Assembly: GCA_964641965.1 (NCBI GenBank)
Contig: CAZXLD010000003.1
Span: forward strand, 144,940 to 208,939
Source of the DNA: JAJDFU01 sp964641965
GTDB lineage: Bacteria; Bacteroidota; Bacteroidia; Chitinophagales; Saprospiraceae
Length of the DNA stretch: 64,000 nt
Direction of reading: 5' to 3'
This document shows positions 54,201 to 62,100 of the stretch, piece after piece. The notes under the pieces were generated by a model. That model was given only the letters and a program-made list of their open reading frames with translations, had not been told where the DNA came from and did no database searches. Position 1 is the first letter of the stretch. Every line of letters starts with the position of its first letter. The position numbers and the translations under genes were made by a program.

Positions 54201-54688
54201 AGGCTTTCTCCCTTTACAATGTCGATGCGGTTGGACTCGAGAATTTTGGGATCTACCACCTTTTCGAATAAGGCTTCCGGATAAGTAACTACAATTTCAC
54301 CCTCCGCTTTGGAACCAGTGAGTAGGTTAACCACCTCCGCGCGTTGAAGCACGAAATGGTTGTGAAGCTGTTCAAATTGTTGTGGCCGTTTGAACGAGTC
54401 AGGAAAAAAGTGAACAGGCTGAGTCGTGAGCAGGCTGGACAGGTTATTCTCCAAATAGGCGGCCTCCTCTTTATCATTGGCTACAAACAAATGATGCCTT
54501 TTCTTGGCAAGAAAGGTTGAAGCCAATACAAAACTATCTTGCGCTCCTTTTAGGCCCAGCAGCTGAATCCTTGGGGGATTTACTTTGCCCTCTAGAGCAC
54601 CAGAGATTGTGCGTATCCGCTCATCGCTTTGGTAAAGGTCCAATAATCTTTTTAAGTTCTCTTCCACAGAGCCTACGATTAAATTCAA
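51278..54688 (-). CDS. mfd: Transcription-repair coupling factor
   Basis: A 1136-residue Mfd, the translocase that removes stalled RNA polymerase from DNA lesions and recruits UvrAB. The N-terminal UvrB-like modules (about 1-430), the CarD-like RNA polymerase interaction domain (about 440-510) with GDYVTHIDHGIGKF, and the RecG-like motor are visible. In the motor, Walker A is GDVGFGKTE (near 600), the DEEQ box is near 696, and the TATPIPRTL block follows. The TRCF C-terminal domain is complete. Confidence 0.97.
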   Translation of the reverse strand: MNLIVGSVEENLKRLLDLYQSDERIRTISGALEGKVNPPRIQLLGLKGAQDSFVLASTFLAKKRHHLFVANDKEEAAYLENNLSSLLTTQPVHFFPDSFKRPQQFEQLHNHFVLQRAEVVNLLTGSKAEGEIVVTYPEALFEKVVDPKILESNRIDIVKGESLDVDTLLEVLVEYGFFHEDFVYEPGQFSIRGGIVDIFSYGNDYPYRIELFDDEVESIRTFNPTTQLSVRKIERVRIVPNLNTRFSQSQKVSIFRVMPEDTCVWIRDFQVVIDKLQQCFEKAEDFAKTISLLETEELKEIFEDRAFIRPHEVVDDLETQPIICLSEKAQPIPFNQKVTFASRPQPSFNKNFNLLIENLQENEQQGITNYLFTDSNKQLERFYSIFEDLNAKVEFHPITKAIHQGFIDLDLKVACYTDHQIFQRFHSYKLRRGFTKDQAMSLKMLRELRPGDYVTHIDHGIGKFSGLEKLEVNGQVQESVRLIYRNNDLLYVSINSLHKISKFTGKEGTKPRIDKLGSDTWKNLKRKTKKKVKDIAAELIKLYAERKASKGFGFPKDGYLQNELEASFVYEDTPDQLTATQDVKEDMQKEFPMDRLICGDVGFGKTEIAIRGAFKAVVAGKQVAILVPTTILALQHYKTFGDRLQEFGVTVDFVNRFRTTAERNEIFKQLKAGEIDIIIGTHGLLNKKIGFKDLGLLIIDEEQKFGVAAKEKLRNLKVNVDTLTLTATPIPRTLQFSLMAARDLSIIRTPPPNRQPIHTENRIFSEEVIQDAIYYEVQRGGQVFFVHNRVKSLPDVTTMIRRLCPDVDIAMAHGQMDPKELEHVLLAFINKEYDVLVCTNIIETGLDIPNANTMIINNAHQFGMSDLHQLRGRVGRSNKKAFCYLFSPPLSTLTSEARKRLKALEEFSDLGSGFNIAMRDLDIRGAGNLLGAEQSGFITDIGYETYQKILNEAMQELKETDYKDLFAEELANKHDWVQDVQVDTDVEMLIPDEYVKNIQERLSLYTELDDIETTEKLEAFEQMLRDRFGRVPRPVYALFDGLRLRWNCRRLGFERVILKSNKLRCYFVENPQSPFYESPLFHRIMQYVATEGTLQGLDFKKSNKHFILVKDQVKSLKEAGLVLEALAEQTVEVPQT

Positions 54689-54816
54689 CTTTTCTCAACC
54701 ACTTTAGCCACCTTTAGTTCGATTTAAAGTAGTTTCAAAACGCTGAAAGGGGCGCATTCACAAAAATGGGTGCCCCAGCAAATTGTCACAAAATTTATAA
54801 ACCTAAAACCTGAGAA

Positions 54817-55197
54817 ATGAACCTAAAGAAATTGTTTTTGGCCATTAGCCTTCTGGGTATACCTTTCGTTGTTGCAGCACAATCGGATTTGGTTGGCTCC
54901 TGGGCTATGGATATACAATTGGAAGAAGGCCCTATGCCCATTACACTGGAATTAATGGAAGGAGGGAAGTTTCAAGTTGACTTGGGGAATGACGGCAGTA
55001 TGGAAATTAAAGGCGAATGGTCGGTCAATGGAAAAGAAGTCACCTTTAAGGATACCGAAGGTGCAGCTGCCTGTCAAAATGACCAGGGCGGTACTTATGC
55101 ATTCGAACTTAACGGAAAGACGGTCACTTTTACCCGTGTCAACGACCCTTGTCAGAGAGGTAATCCGGAAGGGGTGATGACAATGACCAGGATGTAG
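54817..55197 (+). CDS. Small exported beta-rich protein of unknown function
   Basis: A 126-residue protein with a signal peptide (about 1-21, ending AAQS) and a mature domain of alternating strands (WAMDIQL, ITLELM, FQVDL, EIKGEWSVNGKEVTF, YAFEL, VTFTRV), resembling lipocalin-like or glycine-rich META-type small beta barrels. Two Cys (one in AACQN, one in DPCQR) could form a disulfide. Function is unknown. A rhodanese lipoprotein gene follows 59 bases later. Confidence 0.75.
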   Translation: MNLKKLFLAISLLGIPFVVAAQSDLVGSWAMDIQLEEGPMPITLELMEGGKFQVDLGNDGSMEIKGEWSVNGKEVTFKDTEGAAACQNDQGGTYAFELNGKTVTFTRVNDPCQRGNPEGVMTMTRM

Positions 55198-55256
55198 AAT
55201 AGCCTTCTTAGCCTTTATATTCAGTAGCTCTTTTAACTTGCTTAAAAAAAAGAGAC

Positions 55257-55652
55257 ATGGTTAAATGGCTAGTTCAATTGCCCGGAATCGCAGTTTTATT
55301 CATCTGTGCCTGTTCCGGGCAGTCCCCTTACCAAACCCGATCTGAAGTACTTTCCGTACAGGATTATTCCAAGGAGCTCCAATCTTTAGCAGATCCACAA
55401 TTGCTGGATGTTCGAACGGAGGCCGAATTTGCAAGCGGACACATTGATGGAGCAGTTAATATAAATGTGCTCAACCAAAAGAGCTTTAAATCGGCCATTC
55501 AAAAATTGGATCCCAAGCGCCCTGTTTTTCTATACTGTCAAGCCGGTAGTCGAAGCCAACGTGCGGCTGTCATTCTAACAGAAAAAGGTTTTGAGCAGGT
55601 AATTGATCTTGAAGGAGGATACACTGCCTGGTTGAACGAACAGAAAGAATAA
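55257..55652 (+). CDS. Small rhodanese-domain lipoprotein
   Basis: A 131-residue predicted lipoprotein (lipobox FICAC, Cys19) with one complete rhodanese domain: LLDVRTEAEFASGHIDGAVNI, then the active-site loop YCQAGSRSQ with catalytic Cys94. It is a compact counterpart of the lipoprotein encoded at 11253. The role of an envelope-anchored rhodanese is unknown; sulfur transfer is the usual activity. The carotenoid genes begin 131 bases downstream. Confidence 0.86.
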   Translation: MVKWLVQLPGIAVLFICACSGQSPYQTRSEVLSVQDYSKELQSLADPQLLDVRTEAEFASGHIDGAVNINVLNQKSFKSAIQKLDPKRPVFLYCQAGSRSQRAAVILTEKGFEQVIDLEGGYTAWLNEQKE

Positions 55653-55783
55653 AGAATTCCTTCTTGCAGTATATCTTCCCCTTGTTTTAGCTTCCGGTTT
55701 CCATACCTCTAGGCCCCTTTAGCTACGCTGGATTTCTAAACATTCTCTTAACCCCCTTGTTTTGGACTCCAAAAGCGAAACTA

Positions 55784-57262
55784 TTGAAAACCAAAGTTGC
55801 CGTAATCGGGTCTGGCTTTGCAGGGCTTTCCGCCGCCACCCACCTAGCGGACCGAGGCTATCAGGTAACCGTCTTTGAGAAGAATGAAGTGCCAGGTGGA
55901 AGGGCTAGAAAGTTTGAAGCGGATGGGTTCATGTTTGATATGGGGCCCAGCTGGTATTGGATGCCCGATGTTTTCGATCAGTATTTTGGACATTTTGGTA
56001 AAAAGACCCAAGATTACTATGATCTTGTCCGCCTTGATCCTTCCTATCGGATCTATTTTGGAAAGGAAGATATAATGGATGTTCCGGCGGGAACGGAGGC
56101 TTTAAAAGCCATGTTTGAAAGCTATGAACCGGGTAGTAGTGAGGCATTGGAAAAATTTTTAGTGGAGGCGGAGTACAAATATCGGGTAGGAATGGATGAA
56201 TTTGTCCACAAACCAGGTCATTCCATCCTTGAATTTGCCGACTTGCGTGTCGTTTCCAGTTTGTTCAGACTCCAGATGTTCAGTTCGATATCAAGCCATA
56301 TCAAACGTTTGTTTTCGAATCCCCAGCTGATTCAATTGTTAGAGTTTCCGGTTCTCTTCCTCGGCGCTACTCCCGAAAAAACCCCCGCGATGTATAGTTT
56401 GATGAACTATGCAGACATGGCATTAGGCACATGGTATCCGATGGGTGGAATGCATCGGATCGTGGAAGGTATGGTAGAACTGGCTCGGGAGAAAGGAGTT
56501 ATTTTTCAACTTGGCGAAGAAGTCGAGGAGATTATTATACCCAATGGTCACGTCAAAAAAATTAGGACCCAATTAGGGGCGTATGATGCTGATGTAGTGG
56601 TAGGCGGTGGAGATTATCATCATATAGAACAAAAGCTTTTGGCTCCTGAACACCGCATGTATACCAATAAATATTGGCAAAAAAGGACAATGGCTCCTTC
56701 ATCTTTACTATTTTATCTCGGAGTAGATAAAAAGCTAAAAGGGCTCCAACACCATAATCTCTTTTTCGATGCGGATTTTGGACTCCATGCGAAAGAAATC
56801 TATGAAGACCCACAGTGGCCTTCTGATCCCTTATTTTACGTATGTGCTCCATCGGTAACCGATCATTCCGTTGCCCCAGAAGGAAAAGAAAATGTATTTA
56901 TTCTTATTCCGCTTGCACCAGGTTTGGCAGATGATGAAGCAACGCGAGAAAGGTATTATGATGTCGTAATGGACCGGCTGGAAGAATTGACTGATCAGGA
57001 AATTCGCACCTCAGTTTCATACAAACGATCTTTTGCGCACAGGGACTTTGAGAAAGATTATCATGCCTTCAGAGGCAATGCATACGGGTTGGCAAACACC
57101 TTGTTTCAAACTGCTTTTTTAAAGCCCAAATTGAGAAGTAAGAAGGTAAAGAATCTGTTTTTTACTGGTCAGCTGACCACTCCCGGTCCTGGAGTTCCAC
57201 CCTCACTTATTTCAGGTGCAGTTGTGGCTAATGAGATCGGCAAATTGATACCAGCAAACTAA
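55784..57262 (+). CDS. crtI: Phytoene desaturase (CrtI)
   Basis: A 492-residue FAD-dependent amine oxidase-fold enzyme that desaturates phytoene to lycopene. The FAD-binding GSGFAGLSAATHL motif begins near residue 9, and the C-terminal motif TGQLTTPGPGVPPSLISGAVV is typical of CrtI. No ATG lies near the N-terminus. The TTG at 55784, giving MKTKVAVIGSG, fits the family, while a TTG at 55757 would add nine residues. It leads the crtI-crtB-cyclase cluster. Confidence 0.93.
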   Translation: MKTKVAVIGSGFAGLSAATHLADRGYQVTVFEKNEVPGGRARKFEADGFMFDMGPSWYWMPDVFDQYFGHFGKKTQDYYDLVRLDPSYRIYFGKEDIMDVPAGTEALKAMFESYEPGSSEALEKFLVEAEYKYRVGMDEFVHKPGHSILEFADLRVVSSLFRLQMFSSISSHIKRLFSNPQLIQLLEFPVLFLGATPEKTPAMYSLMNYADMALGTWYPMGGMHRIVEGMVELAREKGVIFQLGEEVEEIIIPNGHVKKIRTQLGAYDADVVVGGGDYHHIEQKLLAPEHRMYTNKYWQKRTMAPSSLLFYLGVDKKLKGLQHHNLFFDADFGLHAKEIYEDPQWPSDPLFYVCAPSVTDHSVAPEGKENVFILIPLAPGLADDEATRERYYDVVMDRLEELTDQEIRTSVSYKRSFAHRDFEKDYHAFRGNAYGLANTLFQTAFLKPKLRSKKVKNLFFTGQLTTPGPGVPPSLISGAVVANEIGKLIPAN

Positions 57263-57283
57263 CCGGCTAAATACCAAAAAATT

Positions 57284-58120
57284 ATGCTTGACCTCTATTC
57301 CAAAACCTGTCTGGAGTGCAGCAAGTTGATCACCAATCGCTATAGCACCTCTTTTTCTCTGGGGATCAAAGCTTTCGACCGTAAATTCAGGGCACCTATT
57401 TACGCGATTTATGGTTTTGTTCGCTTTGCTGATGAGATCGTAGATACCTTTCACGACTTTAATAAGCGGGAATTATTGGACCGTTTTCGGGCGGATACCT
57501 ACAAGGCGATCGAAGAAGGTATTAGCCTCAATCCGGTTTTACAATCCTTTCAAGAAGTTGTGCATGAATACAATATTCAAACAGATTTGATTGATGCCTT
57601 TCTGGATAGTATGGAAATGGACCTGGAGCATTCCAACTACGAAGACCGGTTGTACAAGCAATATATTTATGGTAGCGCTGAAGTGGTTGGATTGATGTGT
57701 CTTCGCGTTTTTTGTGAAAATGATGAAGAAATGTACCAACGATTGGAGGCCCCTGCCAAAAGTTTGGGCTCAGCGTTCCAAAAGATCAATTTCCTGCGCG
57801 ACATGAAAGCCGATTTTGATGATCGCGGGCGAGTGTATTTTCCCGGTATTGATTATGTCCGATTTACAGATGAGGAAAAAATTGCAATAGAAGAGGATAT
57901 CAAAAAGGATTTTGACGATGCCTACTTGGGGATTATTCAGTTGCCAAAGGGTGTCCGATTTGGGGTGTATCTGGCTTACATCTATTATGTCAACTTGTTT
58001 CAGAAAATAAAGCGTTCAGCTGTCACCCAAGTTCAGCAGGAGCGTATTCGGGTGCCGGATAGCAGGAAGATGTATCTACTGCTTAGTTCCGCAGTCAAGA
58101 ATCAGCTTAACCTGCTATGA
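57284..58120 (+). CDS. crtB: Phytoene synthase (CrtB)
   Basis: A 278-residue squalene/phytoene synthase that joins two geranylgeranyl diphosphates to phytoene. Both aspartate-rich motifs are present: DEIVD (50-54) and DMKAD (172-176, in NFLRDMKADFDDRGRVYFP), and they bind the Mg-diphosphates. It starts 21 bases after crtI, and its stop overlaps the cyclase ATG (ATGA), so the two are coupled. Confidence 0.95.
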   Translation: MLDLYSKTCLECSKLITNRYSTSFSLGIKAFDRKFRAPIYAIYGFVRFADEIVDTFHDFNKRELLDRFRADTYKAIEEGISLNPVLQSFQEVVHEYNIQTDLIDAFLDSMEMDLEHSNYEDRLYKQYIYGSAEVVGLMCLRVFCENDEEMYQRLEAPAKSLGSAFQKINFLRDMKADFDDRGRVYFPGIDYVRFTDEEKIAIEEDIKKDFDDAYLGIIQLPKGVRFGVYLAYIYYVNLFQKIKRSAVTQVQQERIRVPDSRKMYLLLSSAVKNQLNLL

Positions 58121-58998
58121 ATTTAGATGGTAGGCTCACCCATAAATACCAAGTCGGAACAAAAAGGAGACTAAAACTCCTGTGGTGGACGCTAGCTTTC
58201 TTTTTACTTCTTTTGCTTTGGGGACTCACCTCTGTCAGCAGCGCAGCGTTGCAGCAGGACGTACGGGTCCTTTTTACCTTATCTTGGTTGGAATCTCCCT
58301 ATGCTTATCTGTACTTGCATGTGTTCAGTCTTGTACCTGTCCTTGCATTGAGCTTTGATCGAAAAGTACATTTTTATCGCTATTGGAAGTATCTGTTCCC
58401 AGCCATTGCAATTATTGGATTTCTTTTTATTGCCTGGGATGAGTATTTCACGCGTGCAGGGGTTTGGGGCTTTAATCCCGACTACTTGGCCGGATGGTAC
58501 CTGATGGATTTGCCAATAGAAGAATTGCTGTTTTTTTTCACGGTGCCTTATGCCTGCATCTTCACCTACGAATGCCTAAGGGTCTACCTAAAAAAAGACC
58601 CTCTTCAACGGTCAGAGCCCTTTATATCCTACCTCTTGCTCATCCTTTTTCTCACAGTAGGAATCCTTTATTTAAACCACTTGTACACTGCCACCACTTT
58701 TTTGCTGTGTGCATCCTTTCAAGCTTTCCACTTATGGTTTTACCCTCCCAATTGGCGAAGTCGCTTTTATCTGGGCTATGCGGTTACCCTGATTCCATTC
58801 CTATTGGTTAATGGGGTATTAACCGGAGGATTCACCAATGCACCTATTGTACAGTACAATCCTGACGAATACTTGGGATTGCGTCTGGGTTCTATTCCGA
58901 TAGATGATATGGCTTACGGCTATCTGCTGCTCTTTTCCTGTACCACCTTGTTTGAAATTTTTCGGACCCCAAACAGGTCGCTTACCCATCCTTCTTAA
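58117..58998 (+). CDS. Lycopene cyclase of the fused CrtYcd type
   Basis: A 293-residue membrane protein with about seven to eight helices. Two homologous halves each carry the short acidic motif of heterodimeric-type lycopene cyclases: LPIEELLFF (near 131) and IPIDDMAYG (near 261). Such single-chain CrtYcd fusions cyclise lycopene ends to beta rings. No carotene hydroxylase or ketolase gene is adjacent, so the cluster as seen ends at a cyclic carotene. It overlaps the crtB stop. Confidence 0.9.
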   Translation: MNLDGRLTHKYQVGTKRRLKLLWWTLAFFLLLLLWGLTSVSSAALQQDVRVLFTLSWLESPYAYLYLHVFSLVPVLALSFDRKVHFYRYWKYLFPAIAIIGFLFIAWDEYFTRAGVWGFNPDYLAGWYLMDLPIEELLFFFTVPYACIFTYECLRVYLKKDPLQRSEPFISYLLLILFLTVGILYLNHLYTATTFLLCASFQAFHLWFYPPNWRSRFYLGYAVTLIPFLLVNGVLTGGFTNAPIVQYNPDEYLGLRLGSIPIDDMAYGYLLLFSCTTLFEIFRTPNRSLTHPS

Positions 58999-59050
58999 GA
59001 AGCTTCAGGCCCGGATTTAGCGCACGACTTACCCGCTTCTACAACATTAA

Positions 59051-59139
59051 ATCGAAATTTTTTACGGATCCGTTAACGGTTTTCGGGCTTTTTGTCGCCC
59101 ATACCGGTGACCCATTTTTTAAGTCATTAAAATTTCGAT
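59051..59139 (+). repeat. Inverted repeat in the leader of the T9SS protein gene
   Basis: ATCGAAATTTT at 59051-59061 and its perfect reverse complement AAAATTTCGAT at 59129-59139 are separated by 67 bases, and the right arm ends one base before the ATG at 59141. In the RNA they could pair and enclose a further palindrome (CCGTTAACGG) and the GGGC/GCCC stem near 59086-59101. Control of translation is inferred. Confidence 0.5.
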
Positions 59140-59140
59140 C

Positions 59141-62100
59141 ATGAAACCCATTTCAAAAACCTACTTCATCCCCTTATTTCGTGCCAGGCAGTTTCTGCAG
59201 GCTGGTTTTTTAGTTGTTTTCTTCTTAAGCCTGATACCCAATCTCCCAAGCCAGGATAGTCCCCTGAGACCAGAACAATTTCTTGAACCAGAATTGGGTA
59301 CTGTATACCTACCGTCAGGTCCGCGCAGTACGGATGGAAATGTAACCTGGAACGTCAGCTCTAATGGAAGTGACTATTACATGTATTTCACTTTCGACGG
59401 CTTTTCTGACCTATGCGACTGCGGGAACGAATGGGATGTAGTTCTCAAATACGGAGGCTCTAGAAAGACATTCAGGGATGTGCCCAAAGTGAATGATGGA
59501 TCCTACTTCTTCGTAGAAGTGGGCCCCAGCAGGACCTTGTCTTATTCCTGGACTGCCGACTTAACCGGGAAGAACGATGCCGTTGTTAACTGTTTGCTCA
59601 ATTGTAGCGGGGATGGCAAGTCCAACGGTTCGATCAGCAGAACTTCATCTTTTATCAAGGCACCCAAGAATGTGGCGGCTACCGACGCAGAAGCATTGCA
59701 CACCATAAAAGTAACTTGGGAAAAAGGCACGGATATCCCGGATGGGAGTCATGAATACCGGATCTACCGTGACGATCCCGATGCCCTGGTTGCCACGGTG
59801 AAGGGGTCGGTCCGGTCGTGGACCGACACTAAAGTCAGTCCCAATGAGACTCACATGTATTATGTACGGACCCATACCAACCTCTCGGGAGGGAAAACTT
59901 CTGCATTCCGTTCTAATCAAGGTTCCACCAAGGAAGCCTTTGCAACGGCAACAGAAGGCGAATTTTCCAACCGTACCCGGGTCACCTGGACGAACTTGTC
60001 CTCCTTTGCCGATAAGATTGAGGTTTGGCGAGATGATGAGCAACTTGTGGCGGACCTTGGTGGTGGAACCACCCAATACGATGACCGGGATGGAATTCCT
60101 GGGTTTAATTATACCTATCGGGTCATCCCGGTTAAAGATAATAGTGGGCATGACTATACTCCACTGGAGGATATAGGATACCGAACGCCAAACGGGACTT
60201 TTACCGGCGAAGTAAAGGCTCCTTTTGGAGGGCCGGTCAGCGGTGTTCAGGTCTGCGCAGAACGACTGGATGATGTTCCGGATGGAGCCGATGGAATAAC
60301 CACTTACTGCGATACTACTGACGGGTCGGGATTTTTTGAGATTAAAGACGTCTACTATTACGATCGGGCCAAATTCAGAATTACGCCTTCCCTGGAGGAC
60401 CGAGGCTTTAATCCAGGATTTCTGGAACGAACGTTGGATCTCCAAAACCCCTCCTTTCCCAATGTCAACTTTATTGATACCACTTCTTTTTCGGTCAAGG
60501 GAAGGGTCACGCAGGTGCTCGATGGAGACACCTGTGGTGTGGAGAATGTCAGAATCTTAATTGATGATCTATTTCAGGGAACCCTCACAGATGAAGATGG
60601 AAATTATAACCTTACAGTTCAGGAAACAGGAACTTATGATATAGCTCCTGAATTTGAAAGCCATACCTTCAGCCCACCAGAACAAGAATTTTTCATTGAT
60701 GAGGATTTGAGTGGTGTAGATTTCGAAAATACCCAAAGAGATACGCTCAGGGGATATGTGTTAGCCGGTTGTGATATTTTCATAGGTACAGCAGAAGTAA
60801 CGGTTACCTCTGTGGACGGTCCGGCAAGTTGTTTTCAAAAAACGGTAACGACATCTGATCCATCGGGCTACTATGAAGTAATACTACCTTCCAGAGCTTA
60901 CCGGGTAGAAGTCACGCGATTTGTATCCAATAACCCGTCCGAACTGGACGGAGAAGAAGTCTTGAACTTCTTTGATCCGGATACGCTGGATTTGACCCTT
61001 GGAGCTGCAGAAAAGAACTTCATTTTCCGAAGACCACCCGAAATTAGGGTTTTGGGCATGCCGGATGCGGTATGTGAACTGCCGGTGGCAAATCAAACCA
61101 GTACCTACCCTCTTGAGATCCAGGTATTCGAGAGTTTTGGTGATGAAACCTGCCTCACCAGCAGTGGGTTCGTAATCATCCTAGACGACGTCGGAGATTC
61201 CTTCAAACGAGATACCATTCAACTAGAAGGGGGGATAGCCCTTTACGACCTGTTACCAGGAGAACCTAATATCATTGCTCCTTATACTAAGCAGATAGAG
61301 ATACTGGCGGATGTGGATGGACAAACAGACACCTACAGTCAACAAATTATCGTGACGGGTAATCGACCTCGGGAAAAAACCTTTTCAACAGTCTCACCTG
61401 AAGTTCCTTTTATGATTCTGCGGGATCCGCCGGGCGATGCTAGCTATAGCTATCTGGAAGAAGAAACCTCAACGCGTTTTGCATTAGGCTTTTCAACTCG
61501 AGTCAGCAGTAGTACTGAAGCCTGGGGAGAGGTTAAGGTGGGGGCCAAATTCGGAGCTGGGATCGGGCTAACTACGGAGACTGAGATCTGGGGCAAGATC
61601 AAACAATCTCTTGAGGTAGGGGCCAGTGTAGGAGCCCAAACCGAACTTGCAATGGAGATTATCAACGCCCAGCGTTACGCTACTTCCGGGAATCCCGATA
61701 TAACGGGTCAAGACGGGGATGTTTACATTGGGTCTGCCATGAATATGATCTATGCTTTGACCGATGTTATTGAGTACGACGAAAACCAGTGCCGGGTAAA
61801 TAAATCTGTTGACCTCATTGTTGGGAATGACGGCTTTGCCACCACCTTTATGTATACCGAGGGCCATATCCAGCATACCCTTATTCCCCAATTGCAAAGG
61901 CTTCAGCAGATTTATGAAGGGCAAGGATCGGACTCCGCCCAACTTTATCGCGATCAGATCGAAGTATGGCAACAGACCTTGATTTTAAATGAAAAACTAA
62001 AGGATGAAGCTACTTTTATTGAGAATCGGTCCTTTAGTGCCGGAGTGCCATTCAATTCCTCTACAGAAGTCAATAAATCCTTGTCAGGTAACCTGGAATT

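Noticed and set aside
59645..60445. Minus-strand frame of 266 residues inside the T9SS protein gene
   Set aside because: Overlaps well-formed fibronectin-III and beta-sandwich modules; no motif in the antisense reading.
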